From Liolophura sinensis (taxonomy: Eukaryota > Mollusca > Polyplacophora > Chitonida > Chitonidae), in contig NC_088307.1 in the NCBI RefSeq assembly GCF_032854445.1, positions 3,846,001 to 3,910,000 of the forward strand: 64,000 bases of DNA, written 5' to 3'. The notes beneath the pieces were generated by a model. That model was not told where the DNA came from and made no database searches. It saw only the letters and a list, made by a program, of their open reading frames with translations. The position numbers were made by a program, and so were the translations under genes. Shown here piece after piece: positions 33,001 through 41,837 of the stretch; position 1 is the stretch's first letter; each line of letters opens with the position of its first letter.

Positions 33001-34977
33001 ATCCTCTATGAATAGTTGCTCCACCAGAACGTGTGACGAACTTTACCAAGGCACGTCCTTCCTCGCATGGATTTCAGCTTTAAGGGGATAGTGCAAATAC
33101 TGGTGGACCCGTATCAGTATAATGGCTCGGGTGGAGCGACTTACTTGCCTCCGGTAAGACGACCCAGTGAAGTAGCACTAGAAAAAAAGAGTGGAAATCC
33201 GTCTTGCTAAAGGGGGCACATGACACGTACGTGCATCCTAAGGACTCCTTCGTCGTAATATGACTGAAAAATTGTACGACTTTAAACCCCTAGTACTCAC
33301 TCACTCACCAAGGTACATCAGATTTTGAACTGGTAACCAGTAGAATAACTGTGGTCGTTCTTTTGTAGTGGGAATTCCAGATTGGACCTTGTGAGGGTAT
33401 AGAAGCGGGGGATCATCTCTGGGTGGCGCGATACATCCTCCATCGAGTCGCTGAGGATTTTGGCGTCGTGGTGACCCTTGACCCCAAGCCGGTGGAAGGA
33501 GACTGGAACGGAGCCGGTGCTCACACGAATTACAGCACTGAGAACATGAGGGGCAAAAACGGAATTAAGTAAGTGGTGCTGCATTAAACCATTTTGTCGA
33601 TGTAATATCGCTATCTATTTGGTGACTATGACAATGAATACTACAACAAATAACGCGAATGAAGTTCGCAGCACGTTTTTAGCATTCTGTGACCACTCGA
33701 AGTACCTCATTCGATCGAGCTCTGGCCGGTATATATAAAATCAGGACTTGACAATAAAATTGGAACACAACAGCCGTTCAGAACATATTTACCCTTGTTT
33801 TGACTAGCGGCCTTGCAAGAATTAAAGGGCTTTTCCGGATAAGACCAGCTGTGTCTTTTTTGACCACATGCATAAAAAGGAAAAATTTTGTAGAAAGTAA
33901 AGGGTGAAAATGTAACAGTGTCCCGGTACTATTGTAATTTGGGATGCTTCACTGGTTCAATGAACAAAAAGTCGATGAAGTGTATGTAGAAGTGTATCTT
34001 TTCGATTAAGGCTGGCAATTAAAGGGAAGCTACTCCCGGTTTCAGTCTAACAAGCTGGACAAACCACTGGGTGTTGTTGGTTCTCTTCTGTGGACACCGT
34101 GTTACACGAGTTTGACTAGATATAGTACGCCTACTGTAGCTCTTTTTCGGATGGTAACCTGATGGACGGCAGCTAAAACGAGAGCTAAAAAGTGAGAGCT
34201 AACGAAATTGGACGGGAGGGCTAACTCGGAACTGTTTACACTCCGCTAAACATTGTAGAGCAAAAGAAAGGTCTGTTGCGTTCATCGCCCGTTTTAACAA
34301 AGCCATGTCTCGCGCTTCGTCCACAATACTGTTTACACACAGGCCTATGCTGATGGTATTTATACTTCACGCGAGGTACCCCTCTCTCCAACATGCTGCC
34401 TTGGGACACGCACAATATCACTATAACTTACTCTATAGCTCTCCCTCCACCAGCTTGTGGGAGAGCTGCAGTACAGTGTCTAGTTTAGTTTGGATCGCAT
34501 CCGACTAAGGAGCAAAGGGAAACAACTCAGGGCTCCGTGTGGGAGAAGAAATCGGAAACATTGATACTAGAAGGTAAGGCGATTAGTAGACCCATAGACA
34601 TGAAATGCGGAATCAATAGGTAAATAAGTCAATACTTTACTGAATTTTAATTAATTGATAAATGTCTCGTTAATTTGCACAGGCACATAGAGGAGGCCAT
34701 TGAGAAGCTTTCCAATCAACACAGTAAACACATCGAGGCGTACGATCCGAGAAAAGGGGCGGATAACAAGCGAAGATTGACCGGTCGACACGAAACTTCC
34801 AGCATTTTCGACTTCTCGGCAGGCGTGGCCAATCGAGGAGCTAGTGTCAGGATCCCCCGCCAGGTGGCCGAGGACGGTTACGGTTATCTGGAGGACAGGC
34901 GGCCATCTTCGAATTGTGACCCATACTGTGTGACTGAGTTGTTAGTGCGTACGACCGTTATTGGGTCGGACAAATGA
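23848..34977 (+). CDS. GLUL: Glutamine synthetase (type II), complete gene, six coding exons
   Basis: Catalyses ATP-dependent joining of ammonia to glutamate to give glutamine, via gamma-glutamyl phosphate, in the cytosol as a decamer of two pentameric rings. It serves ammonia detoxification and nitrogen supply. The spliced frame gives 368 residues (family about 370) with no break. Order: N-terminal beta-grasp domain (WIDGTGE, residues 33-39; YDGSST 64-69), then the catalytic domain with FGIEQEY (Glu136, Glu138 as metal ligands), [15 protein letters not shown] (Glu199, Glu206) and NGAGAHTN (His256). [11 protein letters not shown] carries the flap Glu and [10 protein letters not shown] nucleotide/glutamate contacts. 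Exons are 23848-24019, 28130-28291, 28767-28916, 31367-31494, 33369-33568, 34683-34977. All junctions are GT-AG with matching phases. The start is the first ATG after the acceptor at 23836. Confidence 0.97.
24105..24360 (+). repeat. 31-bp minisatellite in GS intron, about 8 copies
   Basis: GAGTTTTGAGTCGTCATAAT + GTTCTTGTGCG. It begins about 85 bases after the exon 1 donor. The TTAGGGTTAGGG just after it is too short to be telomeric. Confidence 0.9.
24361..25245. other. GS intron, nothing recognised
   Basis: AT-rich intron DNA without further signals. Confidence 0.5.
25247..25325 (-). repeat. Dispersed repeat family C, inverted copy
   Basis: TACGGAGCTGCAAAAGTAAC through TTTTGGAAGAGAAG is the reverse complement of the segments ending CTCCGTAG at 27160-27250 and 27330-27430. 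Class unknown. Confidence 0.55.
25961..26216 (+). mobile_element. tRNA-derived SINE (family 1), intact head, altered 3' end
   Basis: GGGGCCTCCGTGGCTCAGTCGGTTAGCGCGCTAGCGCAGCGTAATGACCC is an excellent tRNA-like head (A box TGGCTCAGTCGG; B box GTGAGTTCAAGACC). The core to CCGTCGTATAAGTG is intact. The AAATATTCTTGAGTAC stretch present in other copies is deleted, and the tail is pure A (about 19) instead of AATA repeats. It sits in the first intron between GS coding exons. Confidence 0.95.
26217..27130. other. GS intron, no gene recognised
   Basis: Frames on both strands of 26.2-27.0 kb are short and unrecognised. A pair of similar words (GGCCCCGAACTGAGCGTATT, GGCCCTGAACTCAGCATAT) around 26658 and 26708 suggests a small old duplication. 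Confidence 0.5.
27131..27435 (+). repeat. Dispersed repeat family C, two tandem copies
   Basis: Copy 1 starts TAACCCTTAATTGTGATTGG and runs to ATGCCTCCGTAG. Copy 2 starts near 27247, again TAACCCTTAATT, and runs through CTTCCAAAATTTTTTTTCAC to CACGGCTCCGTAG. Copy 2 carries a GGGGCCC-rich insert. The inverted partner is at 25247. Confidence 0.6.
27503..27539. repeat. 11-bp inverted repeat
   Basis: TACGCATCCCA (27503-27513) and TGGGATGCGTA (27529-27539), loop 15. Confidence 0.7.
27650..27860 (+). repeat. Degenerate tandem repeat, four copies
   Basis: TATGGAAGTGTGTCCGCAAATT-type words recur at about 27670, 27720, 27787 and 27827. Confidence 0.5.
28130..28291 (+). CDS. GLUL: Glutamine synthetase coding exon 2
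   Basis: Residues 58-111. [12 protein letters not shown] is the conserved motif at the beta-grasp edge that helps build the active site across subunits. [20 protein letters not shown] is typical of animal GS. Acceptor CTTCCAG, donor GCAG|GTAAGC. Confidence 0.97.
28767..28916 (+). CDS. GLUL: Glutamine synthetase coding exon 3
   Basis: Residues 112-161. [15 protein letters not shown] carries two metal-binding Glu (136, 138); [11 protein letters not shown] follows. Acceptor TTTTCAG, donor CAAG|GTCAGT. Confidence 0.97.
28917..30719. other. GS intron, nothing coding
   Basis: A short SINE-like tail (TAGCATTAAACACCTATCACAAATAAATAAATAGATAAAT) lies at about 29536-29576. Otherwise nothing recognised. 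Confidence 0.5.
30720..31290 (+). repeat. Tandem repeat of about 122 bp, 4-5 copies
   Basis: The word TTGGACCTGGGGAATATG recurs near 30760, 30883, 31007, 31129 and 31250, each followed by CGTAAGTATTTGAAAACCAC and TGTAGAAAAATATTACCTTTCTG. It ends about 75 bases before GS exon 4. Confidence 0.9.
31367..31494 (+). CDS. GLUL: Glutamine synthetase coding exon 4
   Basis: Residues 162-204. [20 protein letters not shown] and [16 protein letters not shown]; Glu199 is a metal ligand by family comparison. Acceptor TCTACAG, donor TCAG|GTAAGC, phase 0. Confidence 0.97.
31495..32304. other. GS intron, nothing recognised
   Basis: No gene or repeat identified. Confidence 0.5.
32305..32985 (+). repeat. 43-bp minisatellite in GS intron, about 16 copies
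   Basis: GGTTGTACGGCATGGTAGAA + CATTCCTTCTTCATGGTTTATCT, period 43 (32341 to 32384). Variants (CATGATAGAACATT, TGTTTGTACGG, AACATTAATTC) alternate. Confidence 0.95.
33085..33307 (+). mobile_element. SINE family 2 (CACTCACTCA tail)
   Basis: Shares with 52824-53080 the words GACCCGTATCAGTATAATG, AAAAGAGTGGAAATCCGT, GGACTCCTTCGTCGTAATATGACTGAAA and ACGACTTTAAACCCCTAGTACTCACTCACTCACC. The tRNA-like head is not recognisable here. Confidence 0.8.
33369..33568 (+). CDS. GLUL: Glutamine synthetase coding exon 5
   Basis: Residues 205-270. [20 protein letters not shown] with metal-ligand Glu206; [13 protein letters not shown] with His256, the ATP/metal-site His by family comparison. Acceptor TTTTGTAG, donor AA|GTAAGT. 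Confidence 0.97.
33569..34682. other. GS last intron, nothing recognised
   Basis: Short frames around 34.2-34.5 kb without domain. Confidence 0.5.
34683..34977 (+). CDS. GLUL: Glutamine synthetase coding exon 6 (terminal)
   Basis: Residues 271-368 and [25 protein letters not shown] (active-site flap), [10 protein letters not shown] and [14 protein letters not shown] are conserved GS blocks. The C-terminus GSDK is short compared with vertebrates. Confidence 0.97.
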
Positions 34978-35850
34978 ATCCACAGGACTGGACCTTTCCA
35001 CTGTACATAGACTCACTGTCTATGACTTCTTTATTCTTTTTACAAATGAAAAGAAAAATTTATTATCTGAGCTGGAATATATGTTTAACCATCGAGATCT
35101 GAGTAAACCCAAGCACGTATGTGATGGTAAAAACATCGCCCATCTTCGTTGTCTGTATCTCTTGTTTTCTAACACGACGCACGTCTTTATCTCTTAGCCG
35201 GTCACCATACCTATTATAAGTCCTGTAACAAGCCATACCATTGGTTGATGAATCCGACAACCCAATAGGAAATTCAACGCTGATCGATTCATATATGTGT
35301 GATAAGCGTGTGCAAGCTCTGTTACTGCTGTACTTTTATTAAGCTTGAAGTTAGCTATGACCAAGACAGAAGCTTTAGCCAATAGGGTGTTCTGTCTGCC
35401 GGTGGGCGAACCCATCTAGGTTCATTCCCAATTGACCTAGGCGTTGTTAGGACTAATTTCAATTCTTATATGTACATTTACACAATATGTGGGAAAGAAA
35501 TCTAATCTAATATTCTAAACTATAATAATCAGAAGTCTCCGTGAAATGTCGTTGTTTGGGCTATGTAACAATAGGCCTACATTTAACTGTCCATAGATGT
35601 GACGCCATTGGCAACAACTAATTCTTAGAAAGCACGATAGTCAATTAGACGTATATACATACATATATGTGGCCTTTCAATGAACTAGAGCTTTTGTTAC
35701 TCCTGTTTATATAAATATCCAAATGTAAGACCCATATGATTATTTTTATGTGTTATAGGTAATAGACTTATGGCTGATTGAATATTTTCGACATTCGAAA
35801 CAGTCGGCGTTTTTGTATCCATGAACTCGGATTAAAAGCAATGTAAAGAA
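34978..35850 (+). terminator. Probable GS 3' UTR and polyadenylation signal
   Basis: No AATAAA within 850 bases after the stop. The first near-canonical hexamer is ATTAAA at 35831-35836, followed by AATGTAAAG; AATAAA appears at 36301. The choice between them cannot be made from sequence. Confidence 0.3.
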
Positions 35851-36578
35851 AAAACAGATTCTTTGTCTACATTTTTCTTTATAATAGATACAGAAATGTT
35901 CCTAGAAGATAAAAACAGAAATCACAGGTAAATCCTGAAATCTGGTGTAATCTGATTTGAATAAGAGACCTATGATTCTTAATCTACAGAACTTCAATCT
36001 TCACAAGACAGCTTAAGCTTTAACTTGAAAATGAAGTCAAAAAGATAATGATTGGGAATGTACAAGGTGTTTATAGCTTCCACTGGAGTACATGTGGAAT
36101 TGCGGCTCGGTTCCAAGCTGGATTGACAGGTATTCCTTCTTATAATATTAAGCACTATGTACATTACCATGCAGTTTTCTCAGAAAGCGTGAATAAATAA
36201 CTGACTGTACAGAGCTTGGAACTGAATTAATTACGGCTGGAATTGCTTTGAATCTGTTTATCTTATAAGCGAAAAAGGTTCCCCATTTATTTGGCATATC
36301 AATAAAAGAGGACGGTCGGTTGGGAAGGTGGAGGCGGGGTGGGGGTGCTGCTGCCCATCATTCCATTCATTTTCTGAGTGACAACGTATACTAGCCACAC
36401 CCACCATTCCTAATGGTTGACATTACAGTTTTTACGGTTTTCTCAGCACGTTCTGTGTCTTGTTGAATTAATTGTCGTGCTATGTTGGTCTCTTGACTGA
36501 CATTATATACCGTTTTATACTCGGTCTCATTTAATCCGTCGTAAATACCCATCCGTCGAAAAATTTATGTATTTTACT
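35851..36578. other. Intergenic, nothing recognised
   Basis: A GGTGGAGGCGGGGTGGGGGTG run near 36328 is the only notable feature. Confidence 0.5.
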
Positions 36579-36672
36579 TTTGTTTTTGATTGGTGTTAAA
36601 CGCTGTACTCAAGAATGTTTCACGTAAATGACGGGGCTCATATTTGTAGGTGGAGGAAATCCGAGTGCACGA
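36579..36672 (-). mobile_element. SINE (family 1) 3' fragment, degenerate
   Basis: TTTTTGATTGGTGTTAAACGCTGTACTCAAGAATGTTTCACG and AGGTGGAGGAAATCCGAG are decayed reversed core. Confidence 0.7.
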
Positions 36673-36888
36673 AATATACCTCCGACCTAGCTAAATACCG
36701 GATGAAATTTCATTTTATTGGTCAGATTCAGACGTAATCCAATGAAAGGCATGCTGTTTTCTCTTCCATCTTTGATTTCTCTGGCTCTATACTTCATGCT
36801 GAAACAAACTTCTTTATATTTTATACTAAAAGATATGTAACTGTAGACATCTATGAGGACAGCAAAACCCCTCCACTGCTCCCAGTTT

Positions 36889-37047
36889 ATTTTATTTATT
36901 TCATTGTTTTTTTTTTATGTCGTACTCAATTTCACTTATACGACGGCGGCCAACATGCGTTATGATCGGATGAAACCGGGCTAGGGAAACCAACAACCAT
37001 CCACAGGCTGTTGGCAGACCTTCTCACGTATGCGATCACTGCTTTCA
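36889..37047 (-). mobile_element. SINE (family 1), degenerate partial
   Basis: TTTATTTATTTCATTG, TCACTTATACGACGGCGGCCAACATG, AACCATCCACAGGCTGTTGGCAGACCTTCTCACGTA. The head is missing and the middle shortened. Confidence 0.8.
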
Positions 37048-38141
37048 AACCTTTGTTGCCATGAAGCGACCAACAGAGCTTACGGGGCTTAATTGGTGGT
37101 TTAACATATTCCCGATTAGTTGACCAAACATACACCACTATGAAATGTCTCGCTTTTCTGTTAAAAATCTATATTTGTGACAGAAAGCTATATATTTTTT
37201 TTTACTAAGGCCGGTAGTTTACCCTGGTTCCCTTCACTCGTAAAACAGAAATATTCGACAATCCATGCGTCGGAATAGACATCCGTTTACCACCCGTCAA
37301 TCAATATCGACCTCCCGGGTTAATAACTGCAATGCCAATTCCCAAAATGTCGTTTAACACAGACCACCAAAGAACGACGAAAGTATGTAAAGTAAGAAAT
37401 TAGGACGGAATGCAAAGAGATGCAGTCAACAGTTTTCACTGATGCCAAGACACATGTAAAATTATTGAACCAACGTGCTTATTTTAATGCTAGGAGAGAA
37501 AACAAGTGCTTGTGTACCTCTTTGCACACATGGCATTTTCGGATGTCATCCTGGGGCTGATATCTCTTATCTTCCTCCGCAAATATTTCCACGCATAAAC
37601 TTCATGATGAATAATTCCGGAGGAGCGGAAACCCCTACATGAACTTTATGTCAAAACGGTTGTATACAATACACATTGCCTGCCTGTTCGTCATGCACAT
37701 TTGTCTGATCAATCCTAAACGAGAAAGATGGAAATTTCCCTCCAATTTATCGAAAGTTTGGTAAAAACAACACAGCTCAACACGGTTCAACACACGACAA
37801 CAGTGTTGGACAATGTTGACCTAGCATTCAACTTGCTGTTGAGTCAACAAAAGTTGAACGATTTTGGGTAGTCTGTACGGGACTTAAGTCTTATAATAGA
37901 TGATTCAGTGCTTGACGCCTGACTTGGGTTGGTTTCTGCATGAAGAGTTGCTTGTGCAATCCACCATGCATTATAACATTAATGCCCTTCCAGCAACCAA
38001 ATAACTTCTGACTGACCTTCATAGAAATTATACGTTATCGTTCTAGCTACTAGAAATATAACATTTGTTAAGTTATACACGACGTCTGATAAGTCATCTG
38101 AACAGTGCTCCTGTCTTCTAGAAAATGTCTCGTGCATTAGT
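37048..38141. other. Intergenic, no gene recognised
   Basis: 37770-37870 is built of short inverted words around CAACA/TGTTG (for example ACAACAGTGTTGG, TTCAACTTGCTGTTGAGTCAAC) and may be a small foldback relic. Confidence 0.45.
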
Positions 38142-38262
38142 GCAATTTTGTTTGACCAAGGATTGCCCCAAAACATGGAGGTAAACTCCACCTCCATACC
38201 CAAATCAACGTCAGAGTGCACTCCACTGGTTTGGGGCCATCCTTGGCCGAACAAAATTTTGC
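38142..38262. repeat. Nested imperfect foldback
   Basis: Left arm 38142-38174 (TTTGACCAAGGATTGCCCCAA) pairs with right arm 38229-38262 (TTTGGGGCCATCCTTGGCCG) with few mismatches. Inside is a second stem TGGAGGT-AAACTCC-ACCTCCA. Looks like a small inverted-repeat transposon relic or structured RNA; no target-site duplication established. Confidence 0.6.
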
Positions 38263-39198
38263 CAAACCTGACGTCAAAGTAATGTCTGACTAGTCATTTA
38301 ATTCTGTAATTAATGTGCGACATTTCAAAGTCTGTCAGTGATTTATCAGCTCTCCTGTTTCTTCCAGTCGTAAAACGGATCGCCACTGTGTACGTTCAAA
38401 TTCTGGAGTTTTGTACAATCAAATAACTAAAAAAATATACACTTGGGCTAACATGCAGTGTGATTCTACACAGGCGATAATGATTTCCTGCCACGCCAAC
38501 AGGAAGCATCATTAATTAGTCTTTAATATGTTGATACCAATGTGCCGAACGTTATTGTATGCATGGCGTCTACACAGTGCAGTCTCGCCTTGTGGCATGT
38601 GTTAGATCATACGTGCTGTGCGGCGATTTCAATCAACGTCACAATTATTACCGCAGAAAGTACTGTATCAAGGCTATTTCCATCAAACGCCTTAAGACTT
38701 AACACTCTAAGATTCTTCGTTTATTTTTAAATTTGGTTCGGCGAGTCTCACAACAATTAGTCACTGAACTGCAGAGACCACAGGGTTGACGTCGAACGGT
38801 CTATGCTAGGGAACATTTAATGCGCGTGTGAACAGCGGTAAATATTCCAAGTTACAATCAATCCAACAAATTCAGGTATGTTTCTCTCCGTAACTCAATG
38901 AGAGTACTCCGTAACTACAATTTGTGCTCGTGAAAGTATAAATATGAATGGACTGCCCGGAATCTCACGCGCTCTCTTCGTGCAGACAATTCTTTTTCCC
39001 GCAGTAGAAAGCATTCTCCTTTTCGAGAAAACATTATTTACATTATTTGAGTAGAAAAATGTTTCTCCACATAGAAAACATGTCTATATTGGTACCACAA
39101 AGAAAACGTCGTCGCGATTAGGGCCTAGGTCTAGACCCTTTTTTTCTTTTCGATGGTTTCTGGAGTTATTATATGGGCCTACATGGTGTTTTGGGTAT
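38263..39198. other. Intergenic, no gene recognised
   Basis: Nothing supported on either strand. Confidence 0.5.
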
Positions 39199-39210
39199 TT
39201 ACAAACCTTT

Positions 39211-39440
39211 ACACCTTGATGGAAACGCACAGCTGGTGAAATTAGCACCTGGCCTTTCACAATAGGACAAGGTAATCTCGACCCCTGCAATGTTAACCTT
39301 TAGTCCAAATGGATACATCTGCACTGTTGCCTCAGAAAGTACAGCCAGGGTAATTTCCCCTTGATCACTTGAGGCCGCTGTTTTCTTGCAGGAAGATTTT
39401 ATCAGCAGTTGACATGACGAGTGATCATGCTTCAAAATCA
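39211..39440 (-). pseudogene. Possible isolated exon of a GM2-activator/ML-like secreted protein
   Basis: On the minus strand a frame reads DQGEITLAVLSEATVQMYPF, then GLKVNIAGVEITLSYCERPG and NFTSCAFPSRCKGL before a stop. The spacing of (L)KV-hydrophobic-AG-hydrophobic-x-Ile and the Cys pattern Y-C...S-C-x-F...C recall GM2 activator proteins. A donor-like AAAG|GTTTGT follows the last Cys. No flanking exons, signal peptide or rest of the domain were found, so this is a fragment at best. Similarity is by eye and weak. Confidence 0.25.
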
Positions 39441-40049
39441 AAGTGTTGATATTTCTCAAAACGTCAGCGAACCGTTCTACGGGAATTGTACTGTGCTATG
39501 TTAATGCCGTCCACTTTTTTGGATTCATAATCTATACCGGTGAGATTTTCATTGTACACTTATGCGTGAAGTTCATGTAGTTTTAGGCTCAGCATTGCAA
39601 CAACAACAAGAACGATTGGCGAACGGGCGTCTGACAGTGACATGTCATTATGACTTTGTGATTTGCGGTAGATTTGTGCATCTAATTACCGGCGTGACAA
39701 TGATTTACACGACCCTGGTGTTTAAGTAGCTGACGTTAAGTTGTAATGAATGATGCAGGTGTTCAAATGTCAAATTTATAATCTCTGGAGACTTGTAGGA
39801 TACAACAACAACGCTATATTTAAGGAGATAATCCCAAACCAAGTTATTAGAGGAGCCCAGATGGCAATGCTTTGCCCTGCAAGAAGTTCATGAAGTAAAT
39901 GTGTCCATTGCCAAATTTCATCTGATCAGCTGTACTCTACAGGAAGTTGAGTTTTAGTTGTATAAAGAATAGGCTAATGCATGAAAATCGGTGCTCTTCT
40001 GACTTCAGTCTCAGACCCCAATTAATTGTCCATAAGTGACAATGTTAAC

Positions 40050-40300
40050 ATTTAGTGCAGTAACTCAGTTCCACACATAGGTTGACCTTCAAAATCTGGA
40101 CCTTACTGTGCCAGAAACTGGGAGGGGTGCCTGGCAACTCCAAGGTGACTTCACTTGTAGCTTTATCACCACCTGTGTCCTTGTGTCCTCCTACCCAGAA
40201 TTTCAAACTTTTGTCATTAAAACTCATACCTGTTTGGACAGTTTCCAACATTTTGATACCAAGCATGCACCTGTACACCAAAAATTGCAGGCTAGCAGTG
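40050..40300 (-). other. Protein-like minus-strand stretch, unassigned
   Basis: Preceded on the minus strand by an acceptor-like TTTTTGGTGTACAG. The frame reads MLETVQTGMSFNDKSLKFWV, then GGHKDTGGDKATSEVTLELP and TPPSFWHSKVQILKV. Composition is that of a soluble beta-rich protein, unlike the AT-biased random frames around it. It stops after about 75 residues and no partner exon was recognised. Could be a relic exon or chance. Confidence 0.2.
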
Positions 40301-40319
40301 GAAAAAGACTTTACACCCT

Positions 40320-41110
40320 AAAATACACAAAATTACATTCGTCCCCTCCGAAAGTCAGAATAGGTTGCTGATTCTTTCTATAATTTGTAGTGCATGAAAA
40401 CACTCACAAAACTGACTGACGTTTGATGGAAAATTTCCTGTGTCGATCATGAAAATGTGTCATAAAAATGAAAGAAATGTTCTGTTTCAAATAAAGCAAG
40501 AAAATTGGAATGGAGATTCCTAATGCTGGTCTTTGATAACATTGGTACCAAAAGAAATAATGTTTCACTGTCACACATTAGGCTTTAGAGCAACCGACAT
40601 TAAGCATTGTCAATTTTGCCATAGGGTGCTGCGATTATACAGAAACACCAATGTTGGCAGCCTAGCTTAGACAATTGTGTGACATTATTTGCCGTTGTTA
40701 CGTAATTGGTCCTCATAACCTAACACCATCGTTGTTTCTGCATAATTGTAAACACCCATAATCTCTCTTGTTAATTTTTAATGTTTGCATGTAAGGAACA
40801 TCACAAATGTACAGTGACAAAATGTATTATAACTGACTACACTATCTCACCTGTCCAAATTTGCTACAGTATTTTTAGAATTTGTTTTTCTCATCTGTGC
40901 TGTAAAGCTCAATTACGGTACAGTCTTTGGTTGAAGTTTAAATGTAATCTATGGGATCTAATTTTTTAAAGGCTGCATGAAGGAAATGCTGTCAGATTTC
41001 ATTGTCATGTTTTTGCGCAAAGGGTAGCTAATGTGATAGGCCTTGCATTTTCCCAGAAGCGGTGAACACAGTCTGTCATATTCAATGAGGAGGCAGCATA
41101 TTTTGTAATC
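40320..41110. other. Intergenic upstream of the USP gene
   Basis: No open frame of note. Confidence 0.5.
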
Positions 41111-41125
41111 CCACTAGGTGGCGCC
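41111..41125 (+). promoter_or_regulatory. CTCF-like site
   Basis: CCACTAGGTGGCGCC matches the vertebrate/insect CTCF core CCASYAGRKGGC at every position. It sits about 630 bases before the USP start codon. Binding in this organism is unknown. Confidence 0.4.
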
Positions 41126-41152
41126 AGTGTGATGGAGGATCTTGAATCATTG

Positions 41153-41289
41153 TTACGTCAAATATGGATTGCAGCATGATGTCTGCAGTATTACAATGTA
41201 TCAATTTTTATTGTAACGTCATACGTTTAAAATGTGACGTCATCATGATGAGCTGGGATGGAACATGTGACGTTAATAAATTGACGTCA
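41153..41289 (+). promoter_or_regulatory. Cluster of five CRE/ATF-like sites upstream of the USP gene
   Basis: TTACGTCA (41153), TAACGTCA (41214), TGACGTCA (41235), TGACGTTA (41268), TGACGTCA (41282). Two are the full palindrome, all within 137 bases and 440-450 bases upstream of the last 5' exon. No TATA was seen. Probably part of the USP promoter. Confidence 0.5.
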
Positions 41290-41726
41290 ATGCCGTGCTG
41301 CCGGACATTTGACAGGTGCCCATTGTGTTGCAAAAGATGATCAGTGAGAGCTGTAAAATGTACTGTATAAATTCTCTGGAATATTCAGGAATTTAATACC
41401 TGTTTATGAACAGAATTTGAACAAATCAAATCCAGAAAATGTATTTCGGGTAATCTCATCATAACCTGCCTGATCTGATTTCAAGTTTGAGTGACATTAT
41501 TCTTAACCAAAATTTGAATATTTTTGGTTTTTATCTAGATGGATGCAATTTATATATGTAAGCGTTCAGATATAAATTCAGTCAAGCATAATGGGACATG
41601 ATCGGATGACAGAGTAAATCAAGAAATGTGTTCAGCAAATGAGTGTTAGTAAGCTCTGAAACTTGACGTGGGTTTCTTCCAGGAAGTGTACATTTGGTGT
41701 GAATTAATGATGTTTTAAATTTTTAG

Positions 41727-41837
41727 GGAAGTCAGACAACTGTGCATTTGGTCAGGATGCCGGGGGGAGTGTCAACATGCCCACACGTGAGGCTCCTGGG
41801 CAACTGGAGCTGGGAGGAAATCAGAAGCAAGCAAGAG
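41727..41837 (+). CDS. USP20/USP33: USP20/33-like exon 1 (with 30 bases of 5' UTR; coding from 41757)
   Basis: Acceptor AATTTTTAG before 41727 shows an upstream non-coding exon. The ATG at 41757 gives [20 protein letters not shown]-type sequence, matching the CPHL start of the zf-UBP finger (Cys8, His10). An overlapping ATG at 41776 is in another frame and lacks homology. Donor AGAG|GTAAGA, phase 0. Confidence 0.9.
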
